A stretch of 64,000 nt of DNA from Acidovorax sp. A79 (GTDB lineage Bacteria; Pseudomonadota; Gammaproteobacteria; Burkholderiales; Burkholderiaceae_C). The translations under genes and the position numbers were made by a program. The notes beneath the pieces are model-generated. The model made no database searches and had not been told where the DNA came from. It saw only the letters and a list, made by a program, of their open reading frames with translations. Positions 1-8,955 of the stretch are shown here, one piece after another (position 1 is the first letter of the stretch; every line of letters starts with the position of its first letter). Where the stretch lies: assembly GCF_041154505.1 (NCBI RefSeq), contig NZ_AP028672.1, positions 3,264,501 through 3,328,500 on the forward strand, in the 5' to 3' direction.

Positions 1-78
1 TCGGCGCATCGCGTGCGGCATGAGGGGCGGCTGGGCCGATGGCCGCAGCCTGTCTGCAAACCTACCAGGAGCACGACG

Positions 79-177
79 ATGGAGACACGCCCCCGCGGGG
101 ACGCCCCGAGCCCACGCCCCGAGGCCATGCCGCCCGCGCAGCACGGCCGCGCACCGCTCGCAGGGAGGGGCGGTTGA
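79..177 (+). CDS. Possible 32-residue leader ORF before livH
   Basis: A short frame begins at an ATG at 79 with an AGGAG ribosome-binding sequence at 67-71. It runs 32 codons to a TGA that overlaps the next gene's ATG in the arrangement TGATG (175-179). The predicted peptide is rich in Pro, Arg and Gly and resembles no family I know. The overlap is typical of translational coupling, so it may be a leader peptide for the transporter operon. The same frame is open back to base 1, so it could also be the tail of an upstream gene. Bases 1-78 otherwise show nothing I can name. Confidence 0.3.
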   Translation: METRPRGDAPSPRPEAMPPAQHGRAPLAGRGG

Positions 178-1040
178 TGGACCTGTTCCTGCAGCAAGTG
201 CTCAACGGCCTCACGCTGGGCGGCATCTACAGCCTGGTGGCCCTGGGCCTCACGCTGGTGTACGGCATCCTGCACGTGCCCAATTTCGCCCATGGCGCGT
301 TCTACATGGCCGGGGCGTTCGTGTCGTGGCACCTCATGGCGGCCTGGGGCTTCAACTACTGGGTGGCGATGGCGGGCTCGGCCCTTGCCGTGGCGCTGAT
401 CGGCGTGGTGTCGGAGCGGCTGGTGTTCCACCCGCTGCGCAATGCCTCGGGCCTGCATCCGATGATCGCGGCCATCGGGGTGCTGCTGTTCCTGGAGGCC
501 GGCGCGCAGGCCCTGTGGGGCGCGGACTTCCACCGCATGCAGACGCCGTACACCGGCATCATCGACCTGGGCGGAGTCACGGCGCCGGTGCAGCGCCTGC
601 TGATCATCGCGGCGGCCTTCGTGCTCATGGTGGTGCTGCACCTGTTCCTCAAGAAGACGGTGACGGGCTCGACCATCATCGCCATGGCGCAGAACCGCGA
701 TGGCGCGTCGCTGGTGGGCATCGACGCGAACCGCGTGGCCATGCTCACCTTCGCCATCTCGGGCGCGCTGGCCGCGGTGGCCGCCACGCTGTATGCGCCC
801 ATCAACCTCGTGTACCCGGCCATGGGGCACCTCGTGATCACCAAGGCCTTCGTGATCATCATCCTGGGGGGCATGGGCAGCGTGCCCGGCGCCATCATCG
901 GGGGGCTCATCATCGGCTTTGCCGAGAGCTTCGGGGCGTTCTACATCTCCACCGACTACAAGGACATCATCGCCTTCGTGCTGCTCGTGGCCATCCTGTC
1001 GGTGCGTCCGCAGGGCCTGTTCACTAAGGGGGTGCGCTGA
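177..1040 (+). CDS. Branched-chain amino acid-type ABC transporter permease (LivH family)
   Basis: This 287-residue inner-membrane protein is one half of the translocation channel of a HAAT-family ABC importer. It has about eight hydrophobic segments and the LivH-type NFAHG motif at residues 36-40, plus a GGMGSVPGA stretch near the C-terminus that fits the coupling loop touching the ATPase. The start at 177 is preceded by GGGAGGGG, and longer upstream frames lose this ribosome site. It is followed after one base by the M-type permease and then by two ATPases and a binding protein, so the transporter is complete. HAAT systems carry leucine-type amino acids, amides, urea or aromatic acids. The substrate here is unknown, but the facing CoA-ligase gene set suggests an organic acid. 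Confidence 0.93.
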   Translation: MDLFLQQVLNGLTLGGIYSLVALGLTLVYGILHVPNFAHGAFYMAGAFVSWHLMAAWGFNYWVAMAGSALAVALIGVVSERLVFHPLRNASGLHPMIAAIGVLLFLEAGAQALWGADFHRMQTPYTGIIDLGGVTAPVQRLLIIAAAFVLMVVLHLFLKKTVTGSTIIAMAQNRDGASLVGIDANRVAMLTFAISGALAAVAATLYAPINLVYPAMGHLVITKAFVIIILGGMGSVPGAIIGGLIIGFAESFGAFYISTDYKDIIAFVLLVAILSVRPQGLFTKGVR

Positions 1041-1041
1041 C

Positions 1042-2025
1042 ATGGCATTCCTGGAAGGCAAATGGGGCTGGGCCCTGCTGCTGGCCGCCGGGCTGGCGTT
1101 TCCCCTGTTCGTGGGCAATGACTACCACCTCACGGTGATGGGCACCGCCTACATCTTTGCGATCGCCACCATCGGCCTGAACCTCATCACGGGCTACACG
1201 GGGCAGTTCAACCTGGCGCACAGCGGCTTCATGGCGGTGGGCGCCTACACGGTGGGCATCCTCACGGTGGACCACCAGGTGCCGTTCTGGGTGGCGTTCG
1301 CGCTCTCGGGCGTGGTCACCACCGTGCTGGGCTTCTTCATCGGCGTCCTGTCGCTGCGGCTCAAGGGGCACTACTTCTCGATCTTCACGCTGTGCGTGGG
1401 CTACATCATGTTCCTCGTGATCGAGAAATGGGAAGGGCTCACCCATGGCACGGTGGGCATCATCGGCATCCCCGCCCCGTCGCCCATCGGGGGGCTGCGG
1501 TTCGACACGCCGCTGGCGCTGTACTACCTGGCCTTCTTCTGGCTGGTGGTGGGCATGTGGGCCATGCGCCGTATCGTCAACTCGCTGCTCGGGCGCACCT
1601 TCATGGCCATCCGCAACAGCGACGAGCTGGCTGAGTCGCTGGGCATCAACCTCATGCGCAACAAGGTGCTGGCGTTCATGCTGTCGGTGTTCTACGCGGG
1701 TATCGCGGGGGGGCTGTATGCGGGCTATGTGCGCTTCATCGGGCCCGGCGTGGCGGGGGTGGAGCACACCTTCGACATGACCATGTACATGCTCATCGGG
1801 GGGCTGGGGACGCTGCTGGGCCCGTTGCTGGGCGCGCTCGCCATGCCCTGGCTCACGCAGTACCTGCAGTTCCTGCAGGAGTACCGCTTCCTTGTCTTCG
1901 GTCCCATCCTCGTGCTGCTGGTGATCTTCGTGCCGCACGGCATCGTGGGCACCTACCTGGGCTGGAAGGCACGCCGCGCCACCCGGCCGTCCGCCACACC
2001 GCCCGCAGGAGGCGACCGTGCTTAA
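1042..2025 (+). CDS. Branched-chain amino acid-type ABC transporter permease (LivM family)
   Basis: This 327-residue protein is the second permease subunit of the importer and pairs with the LivH-type protein just upstream. The LivM hallmark GQFNLAHSGF lies at residues 54-63, and the protein is mostly hydrophobic with about nine or ten predicted membrane spans. The ATG at 1042 directly follows the upstream stop. The end overlaps the GTG start of the following ATPase by 8 bases, which points to one coupled transcript. The C-terminal tail is short, basic and alanine-rich. Family assignment is firm; the substrate cannot be read from sequence. Confidence 0.93.
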   Translation: MAFLEGKWGWALLLAAGLAFPLFVGNDYHLTVMGTAYIFAIATIGLNLITGYTGQFNLAHSGFMAVGAYTVGILTVDHQVPFWVAFALSGVVTTVLGFFIGVLSLRLKGHYFSIFTLCVGYIMFLVIEKWEGLTHGTVGIIGIPAPSPIGGLRFDTPLALYYLAFFWLVVGMWAMRRIVNSLLGRTFMAIRNSDELAESLGINLMRNKVLAFMLSVFYAGIAGGLYAGYVRFIGPGVAGVEHTFDMTMYMLIGGLGTLLGPLLGALAMPWLTQYLQFLQEYRFLVFGPILVLLVIFVPHGIVGTYLGWKARRATRPSATPPAGGDRA

Positions 2026-2782
2026 GATCGAACACCTCACCAAGCGCTTCGGCGGCCTGGCCGCCGTCAACAACGTCAGCACCACCATCGAGGCCGGCAG
2101 GATCAACGCGATCATCGGCCCCAACGGTGCCGGCAAGACGACGTTCTTCAACCTCATCAGCGGAATGCACCGGCCCAGCTCGGGCACCATCACGCTGGAG
2201 GGGCGCGACGTGACCTCGCTGCGCACCGACGAGGTGGCGCGCCTGGGCGTGGCGCGCACCTTCCAGACCACGGCGCTCTTTGACATGGCCTCGGTGCTGG
2301 ACAACCTCATCGTGGGCCACCGCCTGCGCACGCGCTCGGGCCTGCTCGACGTGCTGTGCAATTCCAGCCGCCTGCGCGAGGAAGAGCGCATCTGCCGCGA
2401 GAAGGCGCGCGAGGCGCTCGATTTCGTGGGCCTCGCGCACCTGGAAAACCGCATGGCGGGCGACATCTCGCAGGAGGAGCGCAAGCGCGTGGCCTTCGCG
2501 CTGGCGCTGTCCACCGGGCCGCGCCTGGTGCTGCTGGACGAGCCCGCCGGCGGCGTGAACCCCGACGAGACCGAAGGCCTGGCCCAGCTCATCCGCAAGA
2601 TGGTGGCCCATGGCCTCACCGTGTGCCTGATCGAACACAAGATGAACATGATCATGAGCCTGGCCGACAAGATCATGGTGCTGAACTACGGCGAGAAGAT
2701 CGCCGAGGGCACCCCCGCCGAGATCCGCGCGAACCCGGCCGTCATCGACGCCTACCTGGGGAGCGAGCATGCTGCAGCTTGA
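2018..2782 (+). CDS. ABC transporter ATPase (LivG family) with unusual signature motif
   Basis: This 254-residue cytoplasmic ATPase starts at a GTG that overlaps the preceding permease. Walker A is GPNGAGKT at residues 34-41, and Walker B ends in the catalytic pair D174-E175, followed by a LivG-like PAGGVNP. The ABC signature is odd: at 150-154 it reads ISQEE where LivG proteins normally have LSYGQ or LAYGQ. The conserved Gly and Gln of the signature are therefore replaced, which could weaken this ATP site unless LivF carries the other, canonical one. It forms a heterodimer with the next gene product in known systems. Only the signature loop is divergent; the rest is typical LivG. Confidence 0.92.
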   Translation: MLKIEHLTKRFGGLAAVNNVSTTIEAGRINAIIGPNGAGKTTFFNLISGMHRPSSGTITLEGRDVTSLRTDEVARLGVARTFQTTALFDMASVLDNLIVGHRLRTRSGLLDVLCNSSRLREEERICREKAREALDFVGLAHLENRMAGDISQEERKRVAFALALSTGPRLVLLDEPAGGVNPDETEGLAQLIRKMVAHGLTVCLIEHKMNMIMSLADKIMVLNYGEKIAEGTPAEIRANPAVIDAYLGSEHAAA

Positions 2783-3476
2783 CAACCTCTCGCTCAAATA
2801 CGGCAGCTTCCAGGCGCTCAATGGCGTGAGCCTGCATGCCCGGCAGGGCGAGCTGGTGGTGCTGCTGGGCGCCAACGGCGCGGGCAAGAGCTCGATCTTC
2901 CTGACCATCAGCGGCATCCACAAGGCCGCCGGCGGCAGCATCCGCTATGGCGACAGGGAGCTGGCGGGCATGAAGCCCTCTCAGATCGTGCAGCACGGCG
3001 TGGTGCAGTGCCCCGAGGGGCGCAAGCTGTTCCCCGGCATGTCGGTGCTCAAGAACCTGATGCTGGGCGCCTACGTGCACCGGGGCGACACGGCGGGCAG
3101 CAGGAAGGTGCTGGACGAGGTGTTCGCGCTGTTTCCCATCCTGGCCGAGAAGAAGGACGACCCCGCGGGCTCGCTCAGCGGCGGCCAGCAGCAGATGGTG
3201 GCCATCGGCCGCGCCATGATGGGCCGGCCCAAGGTGCTGCTGCTCGACGAGCCCTCGCTGGGCCTGGCGCCGCTGGTCATCAAACAGACCTTCGAGGTCA
3301 TCCAGCGCATCAACCAGGCCGGAACCACGGTGCTGCTGGCCGAGCAGAACGCGTTCGCGGCGCTCAAGATCGCGCACCGCGCCTACGTCATCGAGAGCGG
3401 CCGCATCGTGATGGAGGGCGACCGCGACAGCCTCATGAACAACGAGGCCGTGCGCCGGGCCTACATCGGCGCATAG
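2769..3476 (+). CDS. ABC transporter ATPase (LivF family)
   Basis: This 235-residue ATPase is the partner of LivG. It shows Walker A GANGAGKS, a fully canonical signature LSGGQQQ and Walker [13 protein letters not shown], the usual LivF ending. Its ATG at 2769 lies 14 bases inside livG, so the two ATPases are translationally coupled. The length matches the family. Because the LivG partner has a divergent signature, this subunit may supply the only normal signature motif of the dimer. Confidence 0.93.
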   Translation: MLQLDNLSLKYGSFQALNGVSLHARQGELVVLLGANGAGKSSIFLTISGIHKAAGGSIRYGDRELAGMKPSQIVQHGVVQCPEGRKLFPGMSVLKNLMLGAYVHRGDTAGSRKVLDEVFALFPILAEKKDDPAGSLSGGQQQMVAIGRAMMGRPKVLLLDEPSLGLAPLVIKQTFEVIQRINQAGTTVLLAEQNAFAALKIAHRAYVIESGRIVMEGDRDSLMNNEAVRRAYIGA

Positions 3477-3589
3477 GAGATGAGGAGCAGCCCCCCCGCG
3501 GCGCCGCGCGCGTGCGACGGTAGTGCCACCTGTTTGACGACCCTGACTCGCAAGAGCCGCTTTTTCAGAAACCCCAAGGAGACATCAGC

Positions 3590-4768
3590 ATGATCACGAA
3601 ACGCAAGACCATCCTTCGACTCGGTGCCAGCGCCTTCGCGGTGGCCACACTGCTGGGTGCCACCGGCACCGCCTTCGCCCAGCAGGTCGTGAAGATCGGC
3701 TACTCGGGCCCCTTGAGCGGCGGCGCCGCGCTGTACGGCAAGAACGTGCTCAGCGGCATGGAGATGGCGGTGCAGGAGATCAACGCCAAGGGCCTGGAGG
3801 TGGCCGGCCAGAAGGTCAGGCTCGAGATCGTCGCGCTGGACGACAAGTACAACCCCAGTGAAACCGCCATCAATACCCAGCGCCTGGTGCAGGAGCACAA
3901 GGCTCCCGCGGTGCTGGTGCCGCATTCGGGCGGCAGCTTCGCGGTGATGGCCACCAACGAGGCGCAGAAGGTCCTGCTGCTCTCGTACACCAGCGTGCCG
4001 CAGATCACCGAGCGCAACAACAAGCTCACGCTGCGCATCCCGCCCGAGTTCACGTCCTACGTGAAGCCCTTCGTGAACCACGCCATGGGCAAGTACGGCA
4101 AGAACGTGGCCATCGCCAATGCCGACCACGACTACGCCAAGGCCTGGACAGCCGCCTTCAAGCCCGCGTGGGAAGCCGCGGGCGGCAAGGTGGTGGCCGA
4201 GAACCCCATGTCCTACAACCGCGCGACGGACTTCTACAGCGGCGTGAGCCGGGTGCTCGCCTCCAAGCCCGATGTGCTCTTCATCGGCGGCGCGTCCGAG
4301 CCCACGGGCCTGGTGATCAAGCAGGCGCGCGAGCTGGGCTTCAAGGGGGGCTTCGTGATCATCGACCAGGCCAAGATGGACGAGATCGGCAAGATCACCG
4401 GCGGCTACGGCCCCCTGGAGGGATCGATCGGCGTGCTGCCCGTGGTGGAGGACAGCTCGCCGGTGACCAAGGCCTTCGTGGAGCGCTTTCGCAAGACTCA
4501 CCCCGGCCGCGACCCGAGTTCCGAGGTCTCGCTCAACTACACCACCGTGCACGCCACCGCGCTGGCGATGAAGCTCGCGGGCAGCACCACCGACGCCGCC
4601 GCGATCCGCGCGCAGCTGGACAAGGCCTTCAAGTCATTGCCCACCGAAAACAACCCGCACGAGATGGACGGCGTGAACGAGCGCGGCGGCTCCACGGCCA
4701 ACACCCGCGTGGCCATCGTGGAAGGCGGCAAGGTCAAGGAGATCCGGCTGGACGCGCTGGCCAAGTAG
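3590..4768 (+). CDS. Periplasmic substrate-binding protein of the ABC transporter
   Basis: This 392-residue protein has a signal peptide (Lys/Arg-rich start, hydrophobic core, likely cut after AFAQ near residue 30) and then a two-lobed Peripla_BP_6/LivK-type binding domain that opens with VVKIGYSGPLSGGAALYG. It captures the ligand in the periplasm for the permeases encoded just upstream. AAGGAGA precedes the ATG at 3590, and a gap of 113 bases separates it from the ATPase gene, which may hold its own promoter or a processing site. A strong terminator follows. The family is clear, but the ligand is not: Peripla_BP_6 proteins bind amino acids, amides or aromatic acids. Confidence 0.93.
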   Translation: MITKRKTILRLGASAFAVATLLGATGTAFAQQVVKIGYSGPLSGGAALYGKNVLSGMEMAVQEINAKGLEVAGQKVRLEIVALDDKYNPSETAINTQRLVQEHKAPAVLVPHSGGSFAVMATNEAQKVLLLSYTSVPQITERNNKLTLRIPPEFTSYVKPFVNHAMGKYGKNVAIANADHDYAKAWTAAFKPAWEAAGGKVVAENPMSYNRATDFYSGVSRVLASKPDVLFIGGASEPTGLVIKQARELGFKGGFVIIDQAKMDEIGKITGGYGPLEGSIGVLPVVEDSSPVTKAFVERFRKTHPGRDPSSEVSLNYTTVHATALAMKLAGSTTDAAAIRAQLDKAFKSLPTENNPHEMDGVNERGGSTANTRVAIVEGGKVKEIRLDALAK

Positions 4769-4802
4769 GTCGGCGCGGGCCCTGGACCGCCACGCCACGC
4801 AG

Positions 4803-4835
4803 GGCCTGCCACGGAGAAGGGGCAGGCCTTTTTTT
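4803..4835 (+). terminator. Rho-independent terminator after the transporter operon
   Basis: An 8-base-pair stem (GGCCTGCC at 4803-4810 with GGCAGGCC at 4821-4828) is followed by seven T residues. It sits 35 bases after the binding-protein stop codon and closes the plus-strand operon. Confidence 0.85.
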
Positions 4836-4887
4836 GCAAGGGATCCTGCCGTGCACCGCGCGCTGCCCCGGCACGGGCTGACTCCTG

Positions 4888-4941
4888 GATTTGCAGTTAT
4901 TTTGGCCGCTGGCGCCTGACTGTAAAGCGCAAGGCGCTATA
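4888..4941. repeat. Degenerate intergenic repeat, family 1
   Basis: This stretch contains a block ending TTTTGGCCGCTGGCGC and, further on, AAGCGC...GCGCTATAAAA. It matches in layout the elements at 30678, 31856, 42324, 50018, 58087 and 63235, in the reverse orientation to the 58087 copy. It lies between two convergent gene sets. I believe this family is common in Comamonadaceae intergenic DNA; its function is unknown. Confidence 0.5.
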
Positions 4942-4953
4942 AAAAGTGAAGCG

Positions 4954-6651
4954 TCAGGCGCGCCGACCCGCCCCGGGAGGTGCGCTGCGCTCCTGTTCCT
5001 GCAGCTCGCGCCACTGGACCTTGCCCGTGCCCGACTTGGGCAGGCTGTCCACGAACTGCACAAGGCGCGGGCTCTTGTAGGCGGCCATGTGGTCGTGGCT
5101 CCAGTCGATGATGTCCTGCGCGCTCACCTGGCCCTTGAAGGCGTCGCGCAGCACGACCACCGCCTTCACGGTCTCGCCCCGGCGTTCGTCGTGCGCGGCG
5201 ATCACGCACACCTCCTGGATGGCGGGGTGGGCGTACATCATGGCCTCGACCTCGGCGGGCCAGACCTTGAAGCCCGATGCGTTGATCATGCGCTTCAAGC
5301 GGTCCACCATGAAGAAGTAGCCGTCCTCGTCCACCTGCGCCAGGTCGCCGGTGCGCAGGAAGCGCTTGCCCTCCAGGGTGATGAAGCTGTCGGCCGTGGC
5401 CTGCGGGTTGTTCCAGTAGCCCACCATGACCTGCGGTCCGTGCACCACGATCTCGCCGGTCTCGCCCGGCGGCAGTTCGGCGAACGTCGCGGGGTCGACC
5501 ACGCGCGCATCCACGTCGAACACCGGGATGCCCAGGCATTGCGGCTTGGGCCGGTGCGGCGGGTTGATGTGCGTGGCCGCCATGGTTTCGGACATGCCGT
5601 AGCCCTCCACGTAGTCCAGCCCCGTCAGCTCCTTGAGGCGCTGCGCCACCGCCTTGGGCATGGCCGCGCCACCGCCCCGGATGGCCTGCAGGCTGGAGAT
5701 GTCGTAGTCGCCGATGCGCGGGTTGGCCAGGAAGTCCACCACCATGGTGGAGATGGCCTGCCAGATGCTGATGCGGTAGCGCTGCATGAGCCGGGCCGTG
5801 GCGTCGCGGTCCCAGCGCGGCAGCACCACCACGGTGGCGCCCACGAACAGCGGCCCGTTCATGCTGCCCGACATTCCCGTGACGTGAAAGAGCGGCAGCA
5901 CGGCCAGATAGGTCGCATCCTGCGTGCGCGAGAACCACTGCGCGCCGCCCACCAGCGTGCTCATGGCGCTGCGGTGCGTGTGCATGCAACCCTTGGGGTG
6001 GCCGGTGGTGCCCGAGGTGTAGGGCATCACGCACAGGTCATCGGGCCCGGCGGTCAGCGGTCCGGGCGCGAGCCGCTGCGCCAGCATGTCGCTCCAGAGT
6101 GTCACGCCCGGGGCGGCGATGGCCTCGCGCGGCGCGCAGACGAACGCGGGCACGGGCAGGTCGGTGGGCACCTGCAGGTAGTCGCTGTAGGCCGCGACGA
6201 TCAGGTGCTCCAGGCCGGCGCCACCCTGCGCCCCGCCCACCAGCGGCTGCGCCTGCGCATGCAGGTCCTGCGGCAGGAAGGCCACGGTGGCCCCGCTGTC
6301 GTGCACATAGTGGCGCAGCTCGTCGGTGAGGTTCATGGGGTTCACCGGCACCACCACGGCATTGGCGCGCAGGATGCCGTAGAACGCCAGGATCCACTGC
6401 GGGCTGTTCTGCATGTACAGCAGCACCCGGTCGCCGGCCTTCACGCCGCACCGCTGCTGCAGGAAACCCGCGATGTGCTCGGCCTCCTGCTGGAACTGCC
6501 GGAACGTCACCAGCGTGTCGTAGAACACCAGGAAGGGCTTGTCCGGGTAGCGCGCCGCCGAAACCTCGGCGTTGTGGAACAGGTTGGTCTGCGGCAGCGT
6601 GAGGTGGCGGGACAGCCCCGGGGGCCAGTGGGCAAGGTGGCGGTCGGACAT
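4954..6651 (-). CDS. AMP-forming acyl-CoA ligase (AMP-binding family)
   Basis: This 565-residue cytoplasmic enzyme should activate a carboxylic acid to its CoA thioester through an acyl-adenylate. The ATP-binding P-loop YTSGTTGHPKG lies at 211-221, the YGMSET motif follows, and the C-terminal catalytic lysine (K544, in SGTGK) is present. Overall it resembles medium- and long-chain fatty-acid CoA ligases. It is the last gene of a minus-strand set with an acyl-CoA dehydrogenase and a short-chain dehydrogenase, 41 bases after the former. It would supply the CoA ester for that dehydrogenase. The acyl group is unknown and could be a fatty, alicyclic or aryl acid taken up by the facing ABC importer. 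Confidence 0.9.
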   Translation of the reverse strand: MSDRHLAHWPPGLSRHLTLPQTNLFHNAEVSAARYPDKPFLVFYDTLVTFRQFQQEAEHIAGFLQQRCGVKAGDRVLLYMQNSPQWILAFYGILRANAVVVPVNPMNLTDELRHYVHDSGATVAFLPQDLHAQAQPLVGGAQGGAGLEHLIVAAYSDYLQVPTDLPVPAFVCAPREAIAAPGVTLWSDMLAQRLAPGPLTAGPDDLCVMPYTSGTTGHPKGCMHTHRSAMSTLVGGAQWFSRTQDATYLAVLPLFHVTGMSGSMNGPLFVGATVVVLPRWDRDATARLMQRYRISIWQAISTMVVDFLANPRIGDYDISSLQAIRGGGAAMPKAVAQRLKELTGLDYVEGYGMSETMAATHINPPHRPKPQCLGIPVFDVDARVVDPATFAELPPGETGEIVVHGPQVMVGYWNNPQATADSFITLEGKRFLRTGDLAQVDEDGYFFMVDRLKRMINASGFKVWPAEVEAMMYAHPAIQEVCVIAAHDERRGETVKAVVVLRDAFKGQVSAQDIIDWSHDHMAAYKSPRLVQFVDSLPKSGTGKVQWRELQEQERSAPPGAGRRA

Positions 6652-6692
6652 GCGGGGCGGGCTCCTGAAGGCGTGGTTCGGCGGCGGGGCGG

Positions 6693-7919
6693 TCAGCCGC
6701 GTTTCAGATGGCGTGCCAGCTCGTCCTTGGCGATGGCATTGCGGTGCACTTCGTCGGGGCCGTCGGCAAACCGCAAGGTACGTGCCTGGGCATAGGCGGC
6801 CGCGAGCGGGAAATCATCGCTCACCCCGCCGCCGCCATGCACCTGCATGGCCCAGTCGATCACCTGGCAGGCCATGCTGGGCGCGGCCACCTTGATCATC
6901 GCGATCTCCTTGCGGGCGACCTTGTTGCCCACGGTGTCCATCATCTGCGCGGCATTGAGCACCAGGAAGCGCGCCTGGTCGATCAGGATGCGCGCGTTGG
7001 CGATGCGCTCGCGCGTGACGCCCTGGTCGGCCACCTTGCGGCCAAACGCCGTGCGGCCCAGGGCGCGCTGGCACATCAGCTCCAGCGCGCGCTCGGCCAC
7101 GCCGATGAGGCGCATGCAGTGGTGGATGCGCCCGGGGCCCAGGCGGCCCTGGGCGATCTCGAAGCCACGGCCCTCGCCCAGCAGGATGTTGGCCACGGGC
7201 ACGCGCACGTTCACGAAGCTCACCTCGCCATGGCCGTGCGGCGCATGGTCGTAGCCGAACACGGGCAGCGCGCGTTCCATGGTCACGCCGGGCGTGTCCA
7301 TGGGCACGAGGATCATCGACTGCTGCTGGTGCCGGCTGGCATGATCGGGGTCGGTCTTGCCCATGAAGATCAGGATCTCGCAGCGCGGATCGGGCGCGCC
7401 CGAGGTCCACCACTTGCGGCCGTTGATGACGTAGTGGTCGCCGTCGCGCACGATGCGGGCTTCGATGTTGGTGGCGTCCGAGGAGGCCACGTCGGGCTCG
7501 GTCATGGCGAAGGCCGAGCGGATCCGGCCGTCGAGCAGCGGCAGCAGCCAGCGCTGCTGCTGCTCGGGCGTGGCATAGCGCGCCAGCGTTTCCATGTTGC
7601 CGGTGTCGGGCGCCGAGCAGTTGAAGGCCTCGGGCGCGATGTGCGAGCGGCCCATGATTTCGCACAGGGGCGCGTATTCCAGGTTGGTCAGGCCCGCGCC
7701 CAGGTTGGATTCGGGCAGGAACAGGTTCCAGAGGTTGGCGGCCCGGGCCTTGGCCTTGAGGTCCTCCATCACCTGGGTGGGCTGCCAGGCGTTGCCGGCC
7801 TTGCGGTTTGCGGCCACCTCGTGGTGGTACACCGGTTCGGCGGGGTAGATGTGTTCTTCCATGAACGCCGTCAGGCGCTGCTGCAGGTCGACGACCTTGG
7901 GGGAGTAGGTGAAATCCAT
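6693..7919 (-). CDS. Acyl-CoA dehydrogenase (ACAD10/11-like)
   Basis: This 408-residue FAD enzyme should introduce an alpha-beta double bond into an acyl-CoA and pass electrons to ETF. The standard N-terminal helical, middle beta and C-terminal helical domains can be followed; [14 protein letters not shown] is the flavin-binding middle-domain motif. The C-terminal [12 protein letters not shown] and [11 protein letters not shown] segments are typical of the ACAD10/ACAD11 branch. It lies between the SDR and CoA-ligase genes with short gaps. The substrate is not evident. ACAD10/11 relatives act on straight, branched or 4-hydroxy acids. Confidence 0.9.
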   Translation of the reverse strand: MDFTYSPKVVDLQQRLTAFMEEHIYPAEPVYHHEVAANRKAGNAWQPTQVMEDLKAKARAANLWNLFLPESNLGAGLTNLEYAPLCEIMGRSHIAPEAFNCSAPDTGNMETLARYATPEQQQRWLLPLLDGRIRSAFAMTEPDVASSDATNIEARIVRDGDHYVINGRKWWTSGAPDPRCEILIFMGKTDPDHASRHQQQSMILVPMDTPGVTMERALPVFGYDHAPHGHGEVSFVNVRVPVANILLGEGRGFEIAQGRLGPGRIHHCMRLIGVAERALELMCQRALGRTAFGRKVADQGVTRERIANARILIDQARFLVLNAAQMMDTVGNKVARKEIAMIKVAAPSMACQVIDWAMQVHGGGGVSDDFPLAAAYAQARTLRFADGPDEVHRNAIAKDELARHLKRG

Positions 7920-7959
7920 GAAGGGGTGCTTTCCGCAAAGGGCAGGGAATGGCGCGGTG

Positions 7960-8733
7960 TCAGATCAGGCTGGCGCCGCCGTCCACCACGATCGCGTGGC
8001 CTGTGATGTGGCGCGAGGCCTCGGAGGCGAGGAACACCACGGCGCCCTTGAGGTCCTCTTCGCCGCCGATGCGGCGCAGCGGGGTGCGCTCGATCATGGC
8101 CGGGCCCAGCTTGTCGATGAGGCCGCTGGCCATCTTGCTCGGGAAGAATCCGGGGCAGATGGCGTTGATGCGGATGCCGTAGTGCCCCCATTCGGAGGCC
8201 AGCGTGCGCGCGAAGTGGATCGCCGCGGCCTTGGAGGTGTTGTAGGCAATGGTGTTCATGCCCGGCGGCGTGCCCTTGATGCCGGCCACCGAGGCCGTCA
8301 CGATGATGTTGCCCTTGCCGCGCGGAATCATGCAGCGCTTGCCCACCTCGCGCGAGAGGAAGAAGGGCGCGTTCACATTGAGGTCCATCACCTTGTGCCA
8401 GGCGGCGTCGGGGTGGTCCTCGGCCTTGGCGCCCCAGGTGGCACCCGCGTTGTTGACGAGGATGTCGATGGTGCCAAAGCGCTCCACCACCTGGTCCACC
8501 AGGCCGGGGATGTCCCCGGTCTTCTGCAGGTCGTTGACCACGGTCAACACCTCGCAGCCCAGGCCTTCCAGGTGCTTTTTCGCTTCGGCCAGCTCATCGG
8601 CCTTGCGGGCTGTGATAGCGAGCCTGGCGCCCATCTCGCCCAGGGCCTCGGCCATCTGCAGGCCCAGGCCGCGCGAGCCGCCGGTGACCAGGGCGACCTG
8701 GCCGGTGAGATCGAAGAGTTGCTTGACGCTCAT
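7960..8733 (-). CDS. Short-chain dehydrogenase/reductase (SDR)
   Basis: This 257-residue classical SDR carries the nucleotide-binding TGGSRGLG at 17-24, the NNAG motif, and a YxxxK catalytic pair at Y164 and K168 in YNTSK. It most likely oxidises a hydroxyacyl-CoA or another secondary alcohol with NAD(P)+. It heads the minus-strand catabolic set: the stop is 40 bases before the acyl-CoA dehydrogenase start, and a 222-base gap separates it from the iclR-type gene. That gap (8734-8955) probably holds the set's promoter; I see no clear operator in it. A role as the 3-hydroxyacyl-CoA step is inferred from context only. Confidence 0.9.
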   Translation of the reverse strand: MSVKQLFDLTGQVALVTGGSRGLGLQMAEALGEMGARLAITARKADELAEAKKHLEGLGCEVLTVVNDLQKTGDIPGLVDQVVERFGTIDILVNNAGATWGAKAEDHPDAAWHKVMDLNVNAPFFLSREVGKRCMIPRGKGNIIVTASVAGIKGTPPGMNTIAYNTSKAAAIHFARTLASEWGHYGIRINAICPGFFPSKMASGLIDKLGPAMIERTPLRRIGGEEDLKGAVVFLASEASRHITGHAIVVDGGASLI

Positions 8734-8955
8734 GAGAAGGGCTTTCGTTGGAAGTGCGTGGAGCGCGCGGGCTCGAAGGCGACAGGGCGCCCGGGCATCG
8801 CGCTGCCGTGGGATGGGGAAAGGTGCGGGGCACCGCGCTCGCGGCGCGGAACCCGCAACTGCACTTCATGCTAGTCGGGGCCGCACCCGATGTAAAACGC
8901 GAGCTGTCACCTGCGAAACTCGGTGCGTGCCCGCGAAGGCCCGCCAGCGCGGTCT

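Noticed and set aside
1024..2676. A 550-codon minus-strand frame opposite the transporter genes
   Set aside because: Antisense shadow of livM and livG; no recognisable motif.
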